The translations under genes were made by a program, and so were the position numbers. Positions 36,193 to 45,123 of a DNA stretch of 64,000 nucleotides are shown here, one piece after another; the stretch's first letter is position 1; the number at the start of each line of letters is the position of its first letter. Location of the stretch: contig CAJSYQ010000007.1 of NCBI GenBank assembly GCA_910574015.1, forward strand, positions 50,935 through 114,934. Reading direction: 5' to 3'. The notes beneath the pieces were generated by a model. That model was not told the origin of the DNA. It made no database searches and saw nothing but the letters and a program-made list of their open reading frames with translations. This DNA comes from Eubacteriaceae bacterium (lineage in GTDB: Bacteria; Bacillota; Clostridia; Lachnospirales; Lachnospiraceae).

Positions 36193-37671
36193 ATGAATGG
36201 TTCAATCGTACGATATATACTGGGTACCCTTCTAAAAACAGAATGTATCCTGCTTCTGCTGCCCTGCCTGGTGGCTGTGATCTATCAGGAAAGAGAGGGG
36301 TTCTGTTATCTACTGGTAGCAGGCTTATGCGGGACCCTTGGAGTGCTCATGACACTCCGCAAGTCTAAAAATAATGTCTTCTACCTGAAGGAGGGCTGTG
36401 TCGCCACCTCTCTGAGCTGGCTTTTGATCAGTCTCACCGGCTGCCTGCCTTTTATTCTGACAGGTGAGATCCCCTCATTTACAGATGCGTTATTCGAAAC
36501 TGTCTCCGGATTCACTACTACCGGAGCAAGCGTACTAAGCGATGTCGAGGCGCTGAGCCACTGCTCCATCTTTTGGCGCAGCTTCACACACTGGATCGGC
36601 GGTATGGGAGTTCTCGTCTTCATTCTCGCCATCATCCCCATGGGCGGCGGCTCCAATATGAACCTGATGCGCGCCGAGAGCCCGGGACCCTCTGTGGGAA
36701 AACTGGTTCCTAAGATCAAATCCACAGCCCGGATCCTGTATCTCATCTATCTCGGCATGACCCTGCTGGAAATCCTGTTCCTCATGGGCGGCAGCATGCC
36801 TCTTTTCGATGCGGTCACCATCAGCTTCGGCACTGCCGGAACCGGCGGATTTGGAATTAGAAATGACAGTATTGCCAGCTACTCCCCCTATCTCCAGTGG
36901 GTGGTTACCATTTTTATGTTTCTTTTCGGTGTAAACTTCAACGCCTACTACTATATTATTTACCGAAAATTTAAAAAAGCTTTTTTAATGGAAGAGGTGC
37001 GCTATTATCTGATCATCGCCCTCACTGCCACCGCCGTTATCTTTATCAGCCTGCTGGGAACATCCGCAAGCGCCTTCAAGGCGCTGACAGACTCTGCCTT
37101 CCAGGTCTCTTCCATCATGACCACGACCGGATTCTCCACTGTGGATTTTGACACATGGTCCTCGGTCTGTAAGACAACCCTTCTGCTGCTGATGTTCTGC
37201 GGCGCCTGTGCCGGAAGTACTGGCGGTGGTATCAAGGTATCGCGTCTAGTCATTATGATAAAGACCGTGATCAAAGAGCTCCAGTCCTATATCCATCCGA
37301 AAAGCATTAAGAAAATTAATTTTGAAGGAAAACCGGTGGAGCATGATGTGGTCCGTTCCATTAATGTATATTTCATTACCTTTATGATAATACTGGCAGC
37401 CTCCGTCTTCCTTGTCTCCATTGAGGGCCGGGATTTCACCACAAATTTTTCCGCTGTTCTGGCCACGCTGAACAACATCGGCCCCGGTCTGTCCGAGGTA
37501 GGGCCTACCTGTAATTTTGGCATCCTCACCGGCCTCTCCAAATGGGTGCTGATGTTTGATATGCTGGCCGGAAGACTGGAGCTGTTCCCGCTCCTCATCC
37601 TCTTCCATCCGGGACTTTGGAAAGGTGTTGTGACACAGGGAATCCGAAAGAGGACGAAAAAGAAGTTCTAA
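36193..37671 (+). CDS. trkH: Trk potassium transporter TrkH
   Basis: A 492-residue membrane protein of the TrkH family. The four pore loops can be recognised as ETVSGFTTTGASVL, FGTAGTGGFGIRN, SSIMTTTGFSTVDFD and ATLNNIGPGLSEVGP. Works with TrkA, 62 bases upstream. Start placed at 36193 by homology of the N-terminus (VRYILGTLLKTEC); GGAGG is 13 bases upstream, a little far, and an ATG at 36172 has no ribosome site. Confidence 0.94.
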   Translation: MNGSIVRYILGTLLKTECILLLLPCLVAVIYQEREGFCYLLVAGLCGTLGVLMTLRKSKNNVFYLKEGCVATSLSWLLISLTGCLPFILTGEIPSFTDALFETVSGFTTTGASVLSDVEALSHCSIFWRSFTHWIGGMGVLVFILAIIPMGGGSNMNLMRAESPGPSVGKLVPKIKSTARILYLIYLGMTLLEILFLMGGSMPLFDAVTISFGTAGTGGFGIRNDSIASYSPYLQWVVTIFMFLFGVNFNAYYYIIYRKFKKAFLMEEVRYYLIIALTATAVIFISLLGTSASAFKALTDSAFQVSSIMTTTGFSTVDFDTWSSVCKTTLLLLMFCGACAGSTGGGIKVSRLVIMIKTVIKELQSYIHPKSIKKINFEGKPVEHDVVRSINVYFITFMIILAASVFLVSIEGRDFTTNFSAVLATLNNIGPGLSEVGPTCNFGILTGLSKWVLMFDMLAGRLELFPLLILFHPGLWKGVVTQGIRKRTKKKF

Positions 37672-37704
37672 GCTATTATATCTTTCGTTTCTTTAAAAGA
37701 TCTG

Positions 37705-39501
37705 TCATCTGTCACTCTTTACCAGAGCATAGTACAGACCCTTCTTCCGCAGCAGTTCTTCGTGGCTGCCGTCCTCCAGGATTCCCTTCTTATCGATATA
37801 AAGGATCCGGTCTGCATTTTTAATGGTTGACAGGCGGTGGGCAATGACGAAACTAGTCTTCCCCTTCAGCACTGTGGAGAACATTTTCTGGATCAGTTTC
37901 TCCGTCTCTGTGTCAATATTGCTGGTAGCCTCATCCAGAATGATAATATCCGGATTTTTCAGGATGAGCCTGGCAAAGGACAGAAGCTGTCTCTCCCCGC
38001 CGGAGAGTTCATTGCCCTGGCTGGAGATCACCGTATGATACCCTTCCGGTTTTTTCATAATAAAATCATGGGCATAAACCTTTTTGGCCGCCTCCATGCA
38101 TTCTTCATCCGTGGCCTCCGGCCTGGAGAACCGGATATTTTCAATAATTTCTCCCCGGAACAGGAAGGTATCCTGCATCATTACGCCGACGTTCTCCCGC
38201 AGGGAATCCAGTGTCACGTCCCTGATGTCCGTGCCATCAATCCGTATGTTCCCGGCATCTATATCATAAAACCGGCTGATAAGGCTGACAATGGTAGTCT
38301 TCCCTGCCCCAGTAGGTCCCACCAGTGCGATCATCTGTCCCGGCTCTACCTTTAGATCCACATGCTCCAGCACCGGCGCTCCCTCTATATAGGAAAATGT
38401 CACGTCTTCGAAATCCACTGCCCCCTTTGATATCTGCAGTTCCTCCGCATCCTCTTTCTCCACGATCTCGCTTTCGGTATCCAGCACCTCAAATATTCTC
38501 TCCACATTGGATGTCACATTGGTGATGGACTGGAGTCTCTGGCAGATCACATAGAGGGAACTGGAAAAGCGCTGCATATATGTTGTAACCACCACCAGCG
38601 CCCCCAGTGTCAGCTCTGCGCCAATGCTGTGGGTAATAATGAAAAGTGCCGTCAGGTACATGGCGACGGAACAGATCACTTCTACCCCCAGCCAGGACAG
38701 TGGGAAAAACATCTCCCGATACCGGGTGGAATGCATAAATGCCTTGTGATACTGCCCGGATAACTCTTCAAATATCTGATCATTTAGTTCTTCCCGGTTG
38801 AACGCCTTGATGACTTCCAGTCCATTGATATCCTCTGCCACAAACGCCGTCCGGTTGCTCTGCTTATTCCTCTCCACCCTCATACAGCGGTGCAACGCCC
38901 TGGCGATGAAAAACAACGCCACCGCCAGCGGTATGCTCACCAGCAGTGCCATGACCGCCATGCGAATCTCCACAAAGCAGATACAGACAATGGTAATAAC
39001 CATGATAAAGGCGCATTCCGTAATGCGTGTCATGTCATTGATAAAGAAATTTGCCACCTCATCGGTATAGTTCGTAATGCGGATCAGTATCTTTCCTGTG
39101 GGCCTGCTGTCATAGTAATCGAAACTCAGCTCCATCAGTTTTTCAAAGAGATCCTCCCGAAGCTTACAGATAATATTATTTCCTACCTTTGTCGATGCCT
39201 TGGATGTAATAAAATTGGCAAATACCGAGCCAATGCTGAGGGCAAACCACATACTGAGAAAAAATACCGTCAGGCTCAGCACATTGTGCGGTACGATGCC
39301 ATTCTGCGGCAGTACCTCATTGATGATCTTCATATTGATGGCTGCCGGGATCAGGGACAGAAAGCTTGACCCGATCATCAGCAGGATCACCCGGATATAA
39401 TCCCATTTATATTCGCCCGCATAGGATACCAGCCGTTTCAGCATAAACCCGTTGAAATTTTCTTCCAACAGCTCATCCTCATAATAAAGATTCCTACTCA
39501 C
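37705..39501 (-). CDS. ABC exporter half-transporter, canonical ATPase site (heterodimer partner 2)
   Basis: A 598-residue type IV ABC exporter: six membrane helices (about 40-330) and an ATPase domain with Walker A VGPTGAGKTTIVSL, signature NELSGGERQLLSFARL, and Walker B IIILDEATSNID with the catalytic Glu. The start is GTG at 39501, overlapping the previous gene by eight bases, with AAGGAGG nine bases upstream; an upstream frame to 39555 lies wholly inside that gene. With its neighbour it forms a probable BmrCD/LmrCD-like multidrug exporter. Confidence 0.9.
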   Translation of the reverse strand: MSRNLYYEDELLEENFNGFMLKRLVSYAGEYKWDYIRVILLMIGSSFLSLIPAAINMKIINEVLPQNGIVPHNVLSLTVFFLSMWFALSIGSVFANFITSKASTKVGNNIICKLREDLFEKLMELSFDYYDSRPTGKILIRITNYTDEVANFFINDMTRITECAFIMVITIVCICFVEIRMAVMALLVSIPLAVALFFIARALHRCMRVERNKQSNRTAFVAEDINGLEVIKAFNREELNDQIFEELSGQYHKAFMHSTRYREMFFPLSWLGVEVICSVAMYLTALFIITHSIGAELTLGALVVVTTYMQRFSSSLYVICQRLQSITNVTSNVERIFEVLDTESEIVEKEDAEELQISKGAVDFEDVTFSYIEGAPVLEHVDLKVEPGQMIALVGPTGAGKTTIVSLISRFYDIDAGNIRIDGTDIRDVTLDSLRENVGVMMQDTFLFRGEIIENIRFSRPEATDEECMEAAKKVYAHDFIMKKPEGYHTVISSQGNELSGGERQLLSFARLILKNPDIIILDEATSNIDTETEKLIQKMFSTVLKGKTSFVIAHRLSTIKNADRILYIDKKGILEDGSHEELLRKKGLYYALVKSDR

Positions 39502-41296
39502 CGACGAACACCTCCTTATCCATCTGCTGCCGGTAAATATCGGCATAGCGTCCATTCAAATTCATTAGTTCTTCAAAATTCCCCCGCTCCACGATCTTTC
39601 CCGCATCCATAAATATAATCTCGTCAAAATCCTTCAAGGCCATGGCACGGTGGGTAGCCATAAGAAGGGTCTTCCCCTGAAAATGTTTATCCAGATTCTG
39701 GAATATCCTGCTCTCTGTCTCGATATCAAGAGCGCTGGTGCAATCATCCAGTATCGTCACCGGAGCATTTTTCAGAAGCGCCCTGGCAATGGCCACGCGC
39801 TGTTTCTGCCCGCCGGACAGGCCAAATCCCTTCTCTCCGATCACCGTATGATAGCCGTCCGGCATGGCATCCGCAAATTCACTTACCTGGGCGGTCTCCC
39901 CGCAGGCGATGATCTCCTCATCTGTGGCATCCGGATCATAATAGGCAATATTGGCCGCTATGGTATTCGAGAAAAGAAAAACATTCTGCATGGCATACCC
40001 GTAGGTTCTGGCAATCTCATTTCTGTTGTATGCCTTGATGTCCTCCCCGTCAATGGTAATAGAGCCGTTATGGATTTCTTCAAATGCCTGCACCACCCGG
40101 AGCAGCACGGATTTACCGCTTCCGGTCTTTCCCATGATCCCGATTTTCTTTCCATAGGGAATATCAAGGGAAATATCTTCCAACAATTCATTTTCATCTG
40201 CCTTTGCCGACACGTGCTCCAGAACGATGTGCGGTGTGCGGGACACCTCCTTCGTACCATAGCTCTCCTGGATCTCATCCTTTTTATCCAGCAGTCCAAA
40301 GACACGGTCTACGCTGACCTTCTCTCCCTGCATATCCGACGCGTAGAAAATAATGTCTACAAAGTGGCCGCAGATAGAAAGCAGGTAGGTAAGAAAAGCC
40401 GTATATTCCCCGCTGGTCATCTCAAATTTTGTGGCGAGCCAGATGCTGACCGCCATACTCATCAGCATCACCACCTGATCCACTGTATCAAATGCCAGAA
40501 AATATTTGTACCGCTTTATGCCAAAAGCAGTGGAGAAGTCCCGCAGATCTTCACTTCTTTCATTAAATCGGCGGGCCCTCATCCCCTCTCTGGCATAGGA
40601 TTTAATGGTACGGATGCCATAGATACTCTCCTGTGTCTCTGTGTTCAGCTCAGAATTCTTCTCCCAGAGCCTGCCATACATCTCTTTGCAGAGCCGGAGA
40701 AAACCTCTGGTGATCAGACCAAAAAACGCCAGCGTAAACAGCGGGATCAGCATCAGGCCGATATTGATCCGGGACAGCATATAAGCCGCCACCACAATAT
40801 AGAAAACGGATTCCACCATAAAGGGGATTGTCCCCACATGATGGTCTCGGATGTTCTGCGCATCCGAATTGACAATGGTGATCAGATCTCCCGCACTGTA
40901 TTCTTTTAACAGCGGTTCCCCAAAGGAATTGATCTTCTTCAACACATCCAGACGCAGCGCATTGTCACATCGAATGGAAAAATAGTGTGCTATGTTCCAG
41001 TGCGCATAAAACGTAATAAAATAAATCAATAATATCGTCAGCAGGATTCCCACCAGCACCGTCATGATCTCCCACAGATTTCCTGCCGGGATATCCGCGA
41101 TGAAAGCAGCAAATATACTGCTGTTTGGCTCCGGGCTCTTCCCCAGTGCCGGGTTGATCACATTATCCACGATCAGCGTGACGATCTGCGGCTCTACAAG
41201 CCTTACCACGCTCTGCATCAGGCCGAACAGGATACAGATCACCAAAACCCCGTATATTTTCCCGTAATACGGATACGCCTTTTTCAGTATGCTCAT
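39494..41296 (-). CDS. ABC exporter half-transporter, degenerate ATPase site (heterodimer partner 1)
   Basis: A 600-residue ABC exporter subunit. Walker A is GKTGSGKSVLLRV, signature LSGGQKQRVAIARAL; in Walker B the catalytic Glu is replaced by Asp (VTILDDCTSALD). One degenerate and one canonical site is the hallmark of heterodimeric exporters such as BmrCD, LmrCD and TM287/288. It begins five bases after the GNAT gene stop, with AAGGAG about 11 bases upstream, so all three genes are probably cotranscribed behind the leader at 41842-42120. Confidence 0.92.
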   Translation of the reverse strand: MSILKKAYPYYGKIYGVLVICILFGLMQSVVRLVEPQIVTLIVDNVINPALGKSPEPNSSIFAAFIADIPAGNLWEIMTVLVGILLTILLIYFITFYAHWNIAHYFSIRCDNALRLDVLKKINSFGEPLLKEYSAGDLITIVNSDAQNIRDHHVGTIPFMVESVFYIVVAAYMLSRINIGLMLIPLFTLAFFGLITRGFLRLCKEMYGRLWEKNSELNTETQESIYGIRTIKSYAREGMRARRFNERSEDLRDFSTAFGIKRYKYFLAFDTVDQVVMLMSMAVSIWLATKFEMTSGEYTAFLTYLLSICGHFVDIIFYASDMQGEKVSVDRVFGLLDKKDEIQESYGTKEVSRTPHIVLEHVSAKADENELLEDISLDIPYGKKIGIMGKTGSGKSVLLRVVQAFEEIHNGSITIDGEDIKAYNRNEIARTYGYAMQNVFLFSNTIAANIAYYDPDATDEEIIACGETAQVSEFADAMPDGYHTVIGEKGFGLSGGQKQRVAIARALLKNAPVTILDDCTSALDIETESRIFQNLDKHFQGKTLLMATHRAMALKDFDEIIFMDAGKIVERGNFEELMNLNGRYADIYRQQMDKEVFVGE

Positions 41297-41301
41297 ATAG
41301 A

Positions 41302-41715
41302 TTACAGCTCCTTCATCATCTCAACATGCGGACAATACTCATCCTTGTATTCCTCCCCCAAAGCATGATATCCACATTTCACATAAAATTCCTTTGCCCT
41401 CACCTGGGAGGACAGGTGGATCCTTATCCCTCCCGCCCTGCGGATCTCCTCTTCCGCAGCGAAAAGAAGCTTTCCGCCGATCTGCCTGCCCCGAAATCTC
41501 TTTCTCACGGCAAGGCGTCCCAGCCAGTAGACTCCCTTCTCTTCTCCAGCATAATACCGGCAGGTGGCAGCCGCCTCACCCACTTCATACCATACCAGAT
41601 GCACCGCCTTGGAATCCGTCTCATCGAACTCCTTCTGAAATCCTTGTTCCTCCACAAATACTTCCTCTCTGATCTGCTTTGCCGCTTCTGTCAGAGAACC
41701 AAAACATTTCACCAT
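41302..41715 (-). CDS. GNAT N-acetyltransferase
   Basis: A 137-residue GNAT enzyme with the acetyl-CoA-binding motif RLAVRKRFRGRQIGGKLL and the C-terminal YVKCGYHALGEEY. The N-terminal QIREEVFVEEQGFQKEFDETD is typical of the ElaA/YjcF-like subgroup. Substrate unknown; a drug, polyamine or protein is possible. GGAAAGGGGG stands before the ATG. First gene after a long structured leader and directly followed by the ABC exporter pair. Confidence 0.88.
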   Translation of the reverse strand: MVKCFGSLTEAAKQIREEVFVEEQGFQKEFDETDSKAVHLVWYEVGEAAATCRYYAGEEKGVYWLGRLAVRKRFRGRQIGGKLLFAAEEEIRRAGGIRIHLSSQVRAKEFYVKCGYHALGEEYKDEYCPHVEMMKEL

Positions 41716-41841
41716 ACCATTCCCCCTTTCCTCTGCCGCAACCCTTGAACCTATTCTCCCCCCTCACATATGCTATCGCAAAACCCAGATGTCCACAATA
41801 GAAGGCTTTTTGAGAATAGTAAACCAGTAGTTTATGTATAC

Positions 41842-41876
41842 AAAAAGACCCGCAAGAAAGTGAATTCTTACGGGTC
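41842..41876 (-). terminator. Intrinsic terminator in leader of GNAT-exporter operon
   Basis: Minus-strand stem of GACCCG+AAGAA against TTCTT+CGGGTC with one mismatched pair, six-base loop, then five T's. It lies 127 bases before the GNAT start and 325 beyond the end of the preceding gene. Its 3' arm (41860-41852, CTTTCTTGC in RNA sense) can also pair over nine bases with 41956-41948 (GCGAGAAAG), which would prevent termination. Confidence 0.85.
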
Positions 41877-41952
41877 CATCGATACCGGTATAATACATTT
41901 GTATGTATGGATACTCAATATGACCAATGGATCGGTCGGAATCACTTCTTTC

Positions 41953-42016
41953 TCGCTAATACCTGCATAACAAGAATAATCATAATCTTGTTATGAAGTT
42001 CTATAATGATTAGCGA
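41953..42016 (-). promoter_or_regulatory. Nested inverted repeats in leader (anti-antiterminator candidate)
   Basis: Outer arms TCGCTAAT/ATTAGCGA (42016-42009 with 41960-41953, eight perfect pairs) enclose an inner perfect ten-base hairpin CATAACAAGA/TCTTGTTATG (41995-41986 with 41975-41966). The outer 5' arm contains the last sense codon and stop of the six-codon leader ORF; the outer 3' arm overlaps by four bases the segment that can pair with the terminator. A short frame MIILVMQVLARKK (41983-41942) within it lacks a good ribosome site. Confidence 0.75.
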
Positions 42017-42030
42017 TGAAAGATACCCAT
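42010..42030 (-). CDS. Putative leader peptide MGIFHR
   Basis: A six-codon ORF with GGAGG eight bases before ATG, 55 bases after the expected transcription start. The stop codon falls inside the outer arm of the nested hairpin, so a ribosome on the last codons would mask that arm. This is the arrangement of drug-inducible leader peptides upstream of resistance genes; the MGIF start happens also to begin the ErmC leader peptide. Expression is not proven. Confidence 0.55.
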   Translation of the reverse strand: MGIFHR

Positions 42031-42091
42031 GATTCCTTCCTCCAGTTATTTTTATTTTCATACATCTCATGTCTGTCTTTTCTGTTTTTAA

Positions 42092-42120
42092 ATCATAACA
42101 CCTTTTGTTGCCTTTTGCAA
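42092..42120 (-). promoter_or_regulatory. Promoter of GNAT-exporter leader
   Basis: TTGCAA (42120-42115) and TATGAT (42097-42092) with an exact 17-base spacer, starting RNA near 42085. The 485-base gap between the GltS-type gene and the GNAT gene is thus a promoter, a leader ORF, hairpins and a terminator rather than empty sequence. Confidence 0.75.
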
Positions 42121-42200
42121 GAAGAAAATGAAAAATTACATACCAAATTACTTACAGCAGGTTACCTGCACCGCAGAATTGATCTATTCCCATATATTGA

Positions 42201-43568
42201 TCATGCATGGGGGATATTGGTAAACTCTGAGATTTCCCGGTTCAGTGTTACCAGATCGTCCACACAGAGATCATGCACGGAAGAGTGCCCTGTAATCCTG
42301 GCAAACAGCTTCAGCTCCTCCTTTGTCACATTGAGATAATTGGCCACTCTCTGGGCAGACGAATCCACTTTAAGCCTCTTTCTGAGTTCTTCATCCTGTG
42401 TCGCAATCCCTACCGGGCAGTTCCCCGTACCACAGATCCGGTACTGCTGGCAGGCCGCCGCCATCAACGCCGCACTGGCTACTGCCACCGCGTCCGCTCC
42501 CATAGCAAGTGCCTTCGCCACGTCTGCTGATACCCGGAGTCCTCCTGTGATCACAAGGGAGATATCGGAATGCATGGCATCCAGATATTTCCTGGCACGG
42601 TACAGGGCATAGACGGTGGGCACGGTTGTCGCCTCCCGAAGCAGCAGCGGACTGGAACCCGTAGCGCCTCCCCGTCCGTCCACCGTGATGAAATCCGGTT
42701 CTGCGTAGACACAATATTCCAGATCCCGTTCAATCCTGCCCGCGGCAATCTTGATACCAATAGGCCTGCCGTCCGAACGGTCCCGGAGCATGGTCACCAT
42801 TTCTCTTAAATCTTCCTTTGAATTTAGCTCCGGAAATTTGCTGGGGCTCTGCACATCCTCGCCCTTCTTCTTTCCCCGGAGCCGGGCAATCTCCTCTGTC
42901 ACCTTTTCTCCTGGCAGATGACCGCCCATCCCGGGCTTTGTCCCCTGCCCGATCTTTATCTCAATGGCATCCGCCCGGCGCAGGTTCTCATCTGTCACAC
43001 TGTACTTATTCGGGATATATTCAAATATATATTTGTAGGACGCCTCTCTCTCCTCCGGCAGGATTCCTCCCTCTCCACTGCACATAGCTGTCTTCGCCAT
43101 GGCGGAGCCCTTTGCCAGCGCCACCTTGATCTCCTTTGACAGTGCGCCAAATGACATATGGGAAATATAGACCGGATGATCCAGGATCATTGGCTTTTTG
43201 GCGTTCTTCCCGATGACTGTCATGGTGGACACCGGATCCCCCACATTCAGAGGCGCGGGATTTAACTGTGCCCCCAAAATCAGGATGTCGTCCCAGTCTG
43301 GCATGGACATCTTTGTCCCCATGGCACCGCTGATGGTATTTGCTGTCACCGCCATCTGGTGGATTTCCTCCATATAGCGGCAGGATTCATCCACCCGGTA
43401 GAGATTTCTGTCATAAGCCAGGCCATTGTCCTCTGCCTGCTGATGCCTCTCCTGTTCCAAAGGTGCCTCCCTGAACTTCTCTCCCGGCTGATGACATACC
43501 GGGCATTCCTCCGGCGGCTCCGCTCCTTCATGGACATAACCGCATACACTACAGATAAATCGTTTCAT
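42201..43568 (-). CDS. Rubredoxin-like/GltS-type FMN flavoprotein
   Basis: A 455-residue protein related to the FMN-binding domain of glutamate synthase. An N-terminal rubredoxin-like knuckle (FICSVCGYVHEG...CPVCHQPGE) is followed by the FMN barrel (HMSFGALSKEIKVALAKGS, GQGTKPGMGGHLPG, TVDGRGGATGSSPLL, VITGGLRVSADVAKALAMGADAV cut by motif) and the 3Fe-4S cysteines of CQQYRICGTGNC. No amidotransferase domain. Such proteins may be ferredoxin-linked glutamate synthases or other oxidoreductases. Start at 43568 (MKRFIC) with GAGGAG upstream. Confidence 0.88.
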   Translation of the reverse strand: MKRFICSVCGYVHEGAEPPEECPVCHQPGEKFREAPLEQERHQQAEDNGLAYDRNLYRVDESCRYMEEIHQMAVTANTISGAMGTKMSMPDWDDILILGAQLNPAPLNVGDPVSTMTVIGKNAKKPMILDHPVYISHMSFGALSKEIKVALAKGSAMAKTAMCSGEGGILPEEREASYKYIFEYIPNKYSVTDENLRRADAIEIKIGQGTKPGMGGHLPGEKVTEEIARLRGKKKGEDVQSPSKFPELNSKEDLREMVTMLRDRSDGRPIGIKIAAGRIERDLEYCVYAEPDFITVDGRGGATGSSPLLLREATTVPTVYALYRARKYLDAMHSDISLVITGGLRVSADVAKALAMGADAVAVASAALMAAACQQYRICGTGNCPVGIATQDEELRKRLKVDSSAQRVANYLNVTKEELKLFARITGHSSVHDLCVDDLVTLNREISEFTNIPHA

Positions 43569-43630
43569 ACTCATTCTCTCCTCGCTTTCTCAAACAACCC
43601 AGCCCATCCTCTGCCGGGAATTCCATTGCT

Positions 43631-44380
43631 CTAATTCCCCTGGAGCGGCAGCATCACCTCGGTGACGAAGACCCCCTCTTCATCCTGCCGTTCCAGGTAA
43701 CCATGATACCGTTCCACCACCTGATCCACCCGCATCAGGCCAAATCCGTGATATTTCCCACTCTTTGTGGACTCATAGATCCGTCCCTTCCGCTTTCTGC
43801 GGCCCTCTGCGGAATTCATAATATAGATATAGAGCTGTCCTTTCAATATATCGATATAAATGCGGATAAATCTCTCTTTCCCATCACCAATGGCATCACA
43901 TGCCTCCATGGCATTGTCCATCAGGTTTCCAATCACCAGGCTGAGATCTACCTCCGACAACGGCATCGCTAACACTTTTGGCACAATGGCCTTTGCCTCC
44001 ACCGTTATCCCCCTGGCCCCTGCCAGCGATATTTTACTGTTCAGGATGGCATCGATCATCACATTCCCGGTTTTTATAACGGTATCCACCGATGTCAGAT
44101 CCCTGTCCAGTTCCCCGAGAAAATGAGATAATTCCTCCAGTCTCCCCATGGCCAGATATGCCTTCATCGTCTGGATATGATCATGATAATCATGCCGCCA
44201 TCCTCTTGTCTGGCGGTACATATTCTGCACCTCTTCACAGTGTTTCTGCAGCAGATCGCTCTGATAGAGAAGGGTGCGCCGGTCCATCCACCGGATCATC
44301 CATCTGCTCATAAGAAAGGCAGACAGCAGGATCAAAGAAATACCTGCCAGCACAAAAATAATCACGAATGAAATTCTCAT
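43631..44380 (-). CDS. Minimal GHKL sensor histidine kinase
   Basis: A 249-residue kinase with only one N-terminal membrane helix (FVIIFVLAGISLILLSAFL) and no extracellular or multi-helix sensor. The H-box is RGWRHDYHDHIQTMKAYL, the N-box IGNLMDNAMEACD, and the ATP lid YHGFGLMRVDQVVERYHG. Very similar in layout to the kinase at 51548-52258. ATG at 44380 has GGAGG nine bases upstream; a GTG at 44398 would overlap the regulator gene. How it senses a signal is unclear; it may rely on a partner protein. Confidence 0.9.
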   Translation of the reverse strand: MRISFVIIFVLAGISLILLSAFLMSRWMIRWMDRRTLLYQSDLLQKHCEEVQNMYRQTRGWRHDYHDHIQTMKAYLAMGRLEELSHFLGELDRDLTSVDTVIKTGNVMIDAILNSKISLAGARGITVEAKAIVPKVLAMPLSEVDLSLVIGNLMDNAMEACDAIGDGKERFIRIYIDILKGQLYIYIMNSAEGRRKRKGRIYESTKSGKYHGFGLMRVDQVVERYHGYLERQDEEGVFVTEVMLPLQGN

Positions 44381-44394
44381 GTCTGCCCCCCTCC

Positions 44395-45123
44395 TCACTC
44401 TTTTCGGAAATATCGTATAAATGCCTGATTTACCTCTTTGTACAGTCTCCGGCTCACTGGAATATGGGTGCCGCTGTCAAATGTGATTTCCGTCCTGCCA
44501 ATGGTGCGGATGTTCCGGATGCCGCAGAGATAGGAGCGGTGGCACCGGATAAACCCATCTTCTTTCAGCATCTCTTCCAGTTCAGAAATATTCTCGGAAA
44601 CAAAATCTGTCTGGGGAGTTCCCGGCTGTCCGGCCGCTCCCCATATCTCGATCCTGCTTCCATGACCCCACGCCTCGATATAATTGATCTGTTCTGCCGC
44701 CAGTCTGCGCACCCCATCGCTGCCATGGACAAGGATATATTGGGCATTCTCATTCCGTACCCGGATCTTGTCCATGCAGCTCCACACCTTTTCTTGATTG
44801 ATAGGCTTCAGCAGATAGCGCATCGCCTCCACCTCATAGCCCTCTTCCATAAAGTCTGCCATGCCGGTTGTAAAGATAATACTGACCTTACCATCCCTCT
44901 CCCTCACCTGCTTCGCCATCTCCATGCCGTTCATCTTCTTCATCTGGATATCCACAAACAGGGCGTCCAGATCCTGCTCTGTCTCCCATTCAAACAAAAA
45001 GCTTTCGGCACTGGAAAATCGTACGGTTTTTACCGCTGTCTGTCTGTCCCGGCTCCATCCCTGAAGATATCCCTCCAGAAGGTCGGCATGAACCGGCTCA
45101 TCTTCTATAATCGCTATCTTCAT
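44395..45123 (-). CDS. LytTR-family response regulator
   Basis: A 242-residue regulator: receiver IAIIEDEPVHADLLEGYL with phosphoacceptor in LFVDIQMKKMNGME and the KPINQEKVW signature, followed by LytTR (EQINYIEAWGHGSRIEIWG, FIRCHRSYLCGIRNI). Encoded just before its kinase and overlapping the HAD gene by 26 bases, so these are probably one operon. Confidence 0.93.
   Translation of the reverse strand: MKIAIIEDEPVHADLLEGYLQGWSRDRQTAVKTVRFSSAESFLFEWETEQDLDALFVDIQMKKMNGMEMAKQVRERDGKVSIIFTTGMADFMEEGYEVEAMRYLLKPINQEKVWSCMDKIRVRNENAQYILVHGSDGVRRLAAEQINYIEAWGHGSRIEIWGAAGQPGTPQTDFVSENISELEEMLKEDGFIRCHRSYLCGIRNIRTIGRTEITFDSGTHIPVSRRLYKEVNQAFIRYFRKE

Noticed and set aside
41770..41970. 66-residue plus-strand ORF in the leader region
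   Set aside because: No ribosome-binding site, odd composition, and it is antisense to the structured leader and terminator.
42016..42339. 107-residue plus-strand ORF
   Set aside because: Overlaps the end of the GltS-type gene on the opposite strand and has no ribosome site; its protein looks non-natural.
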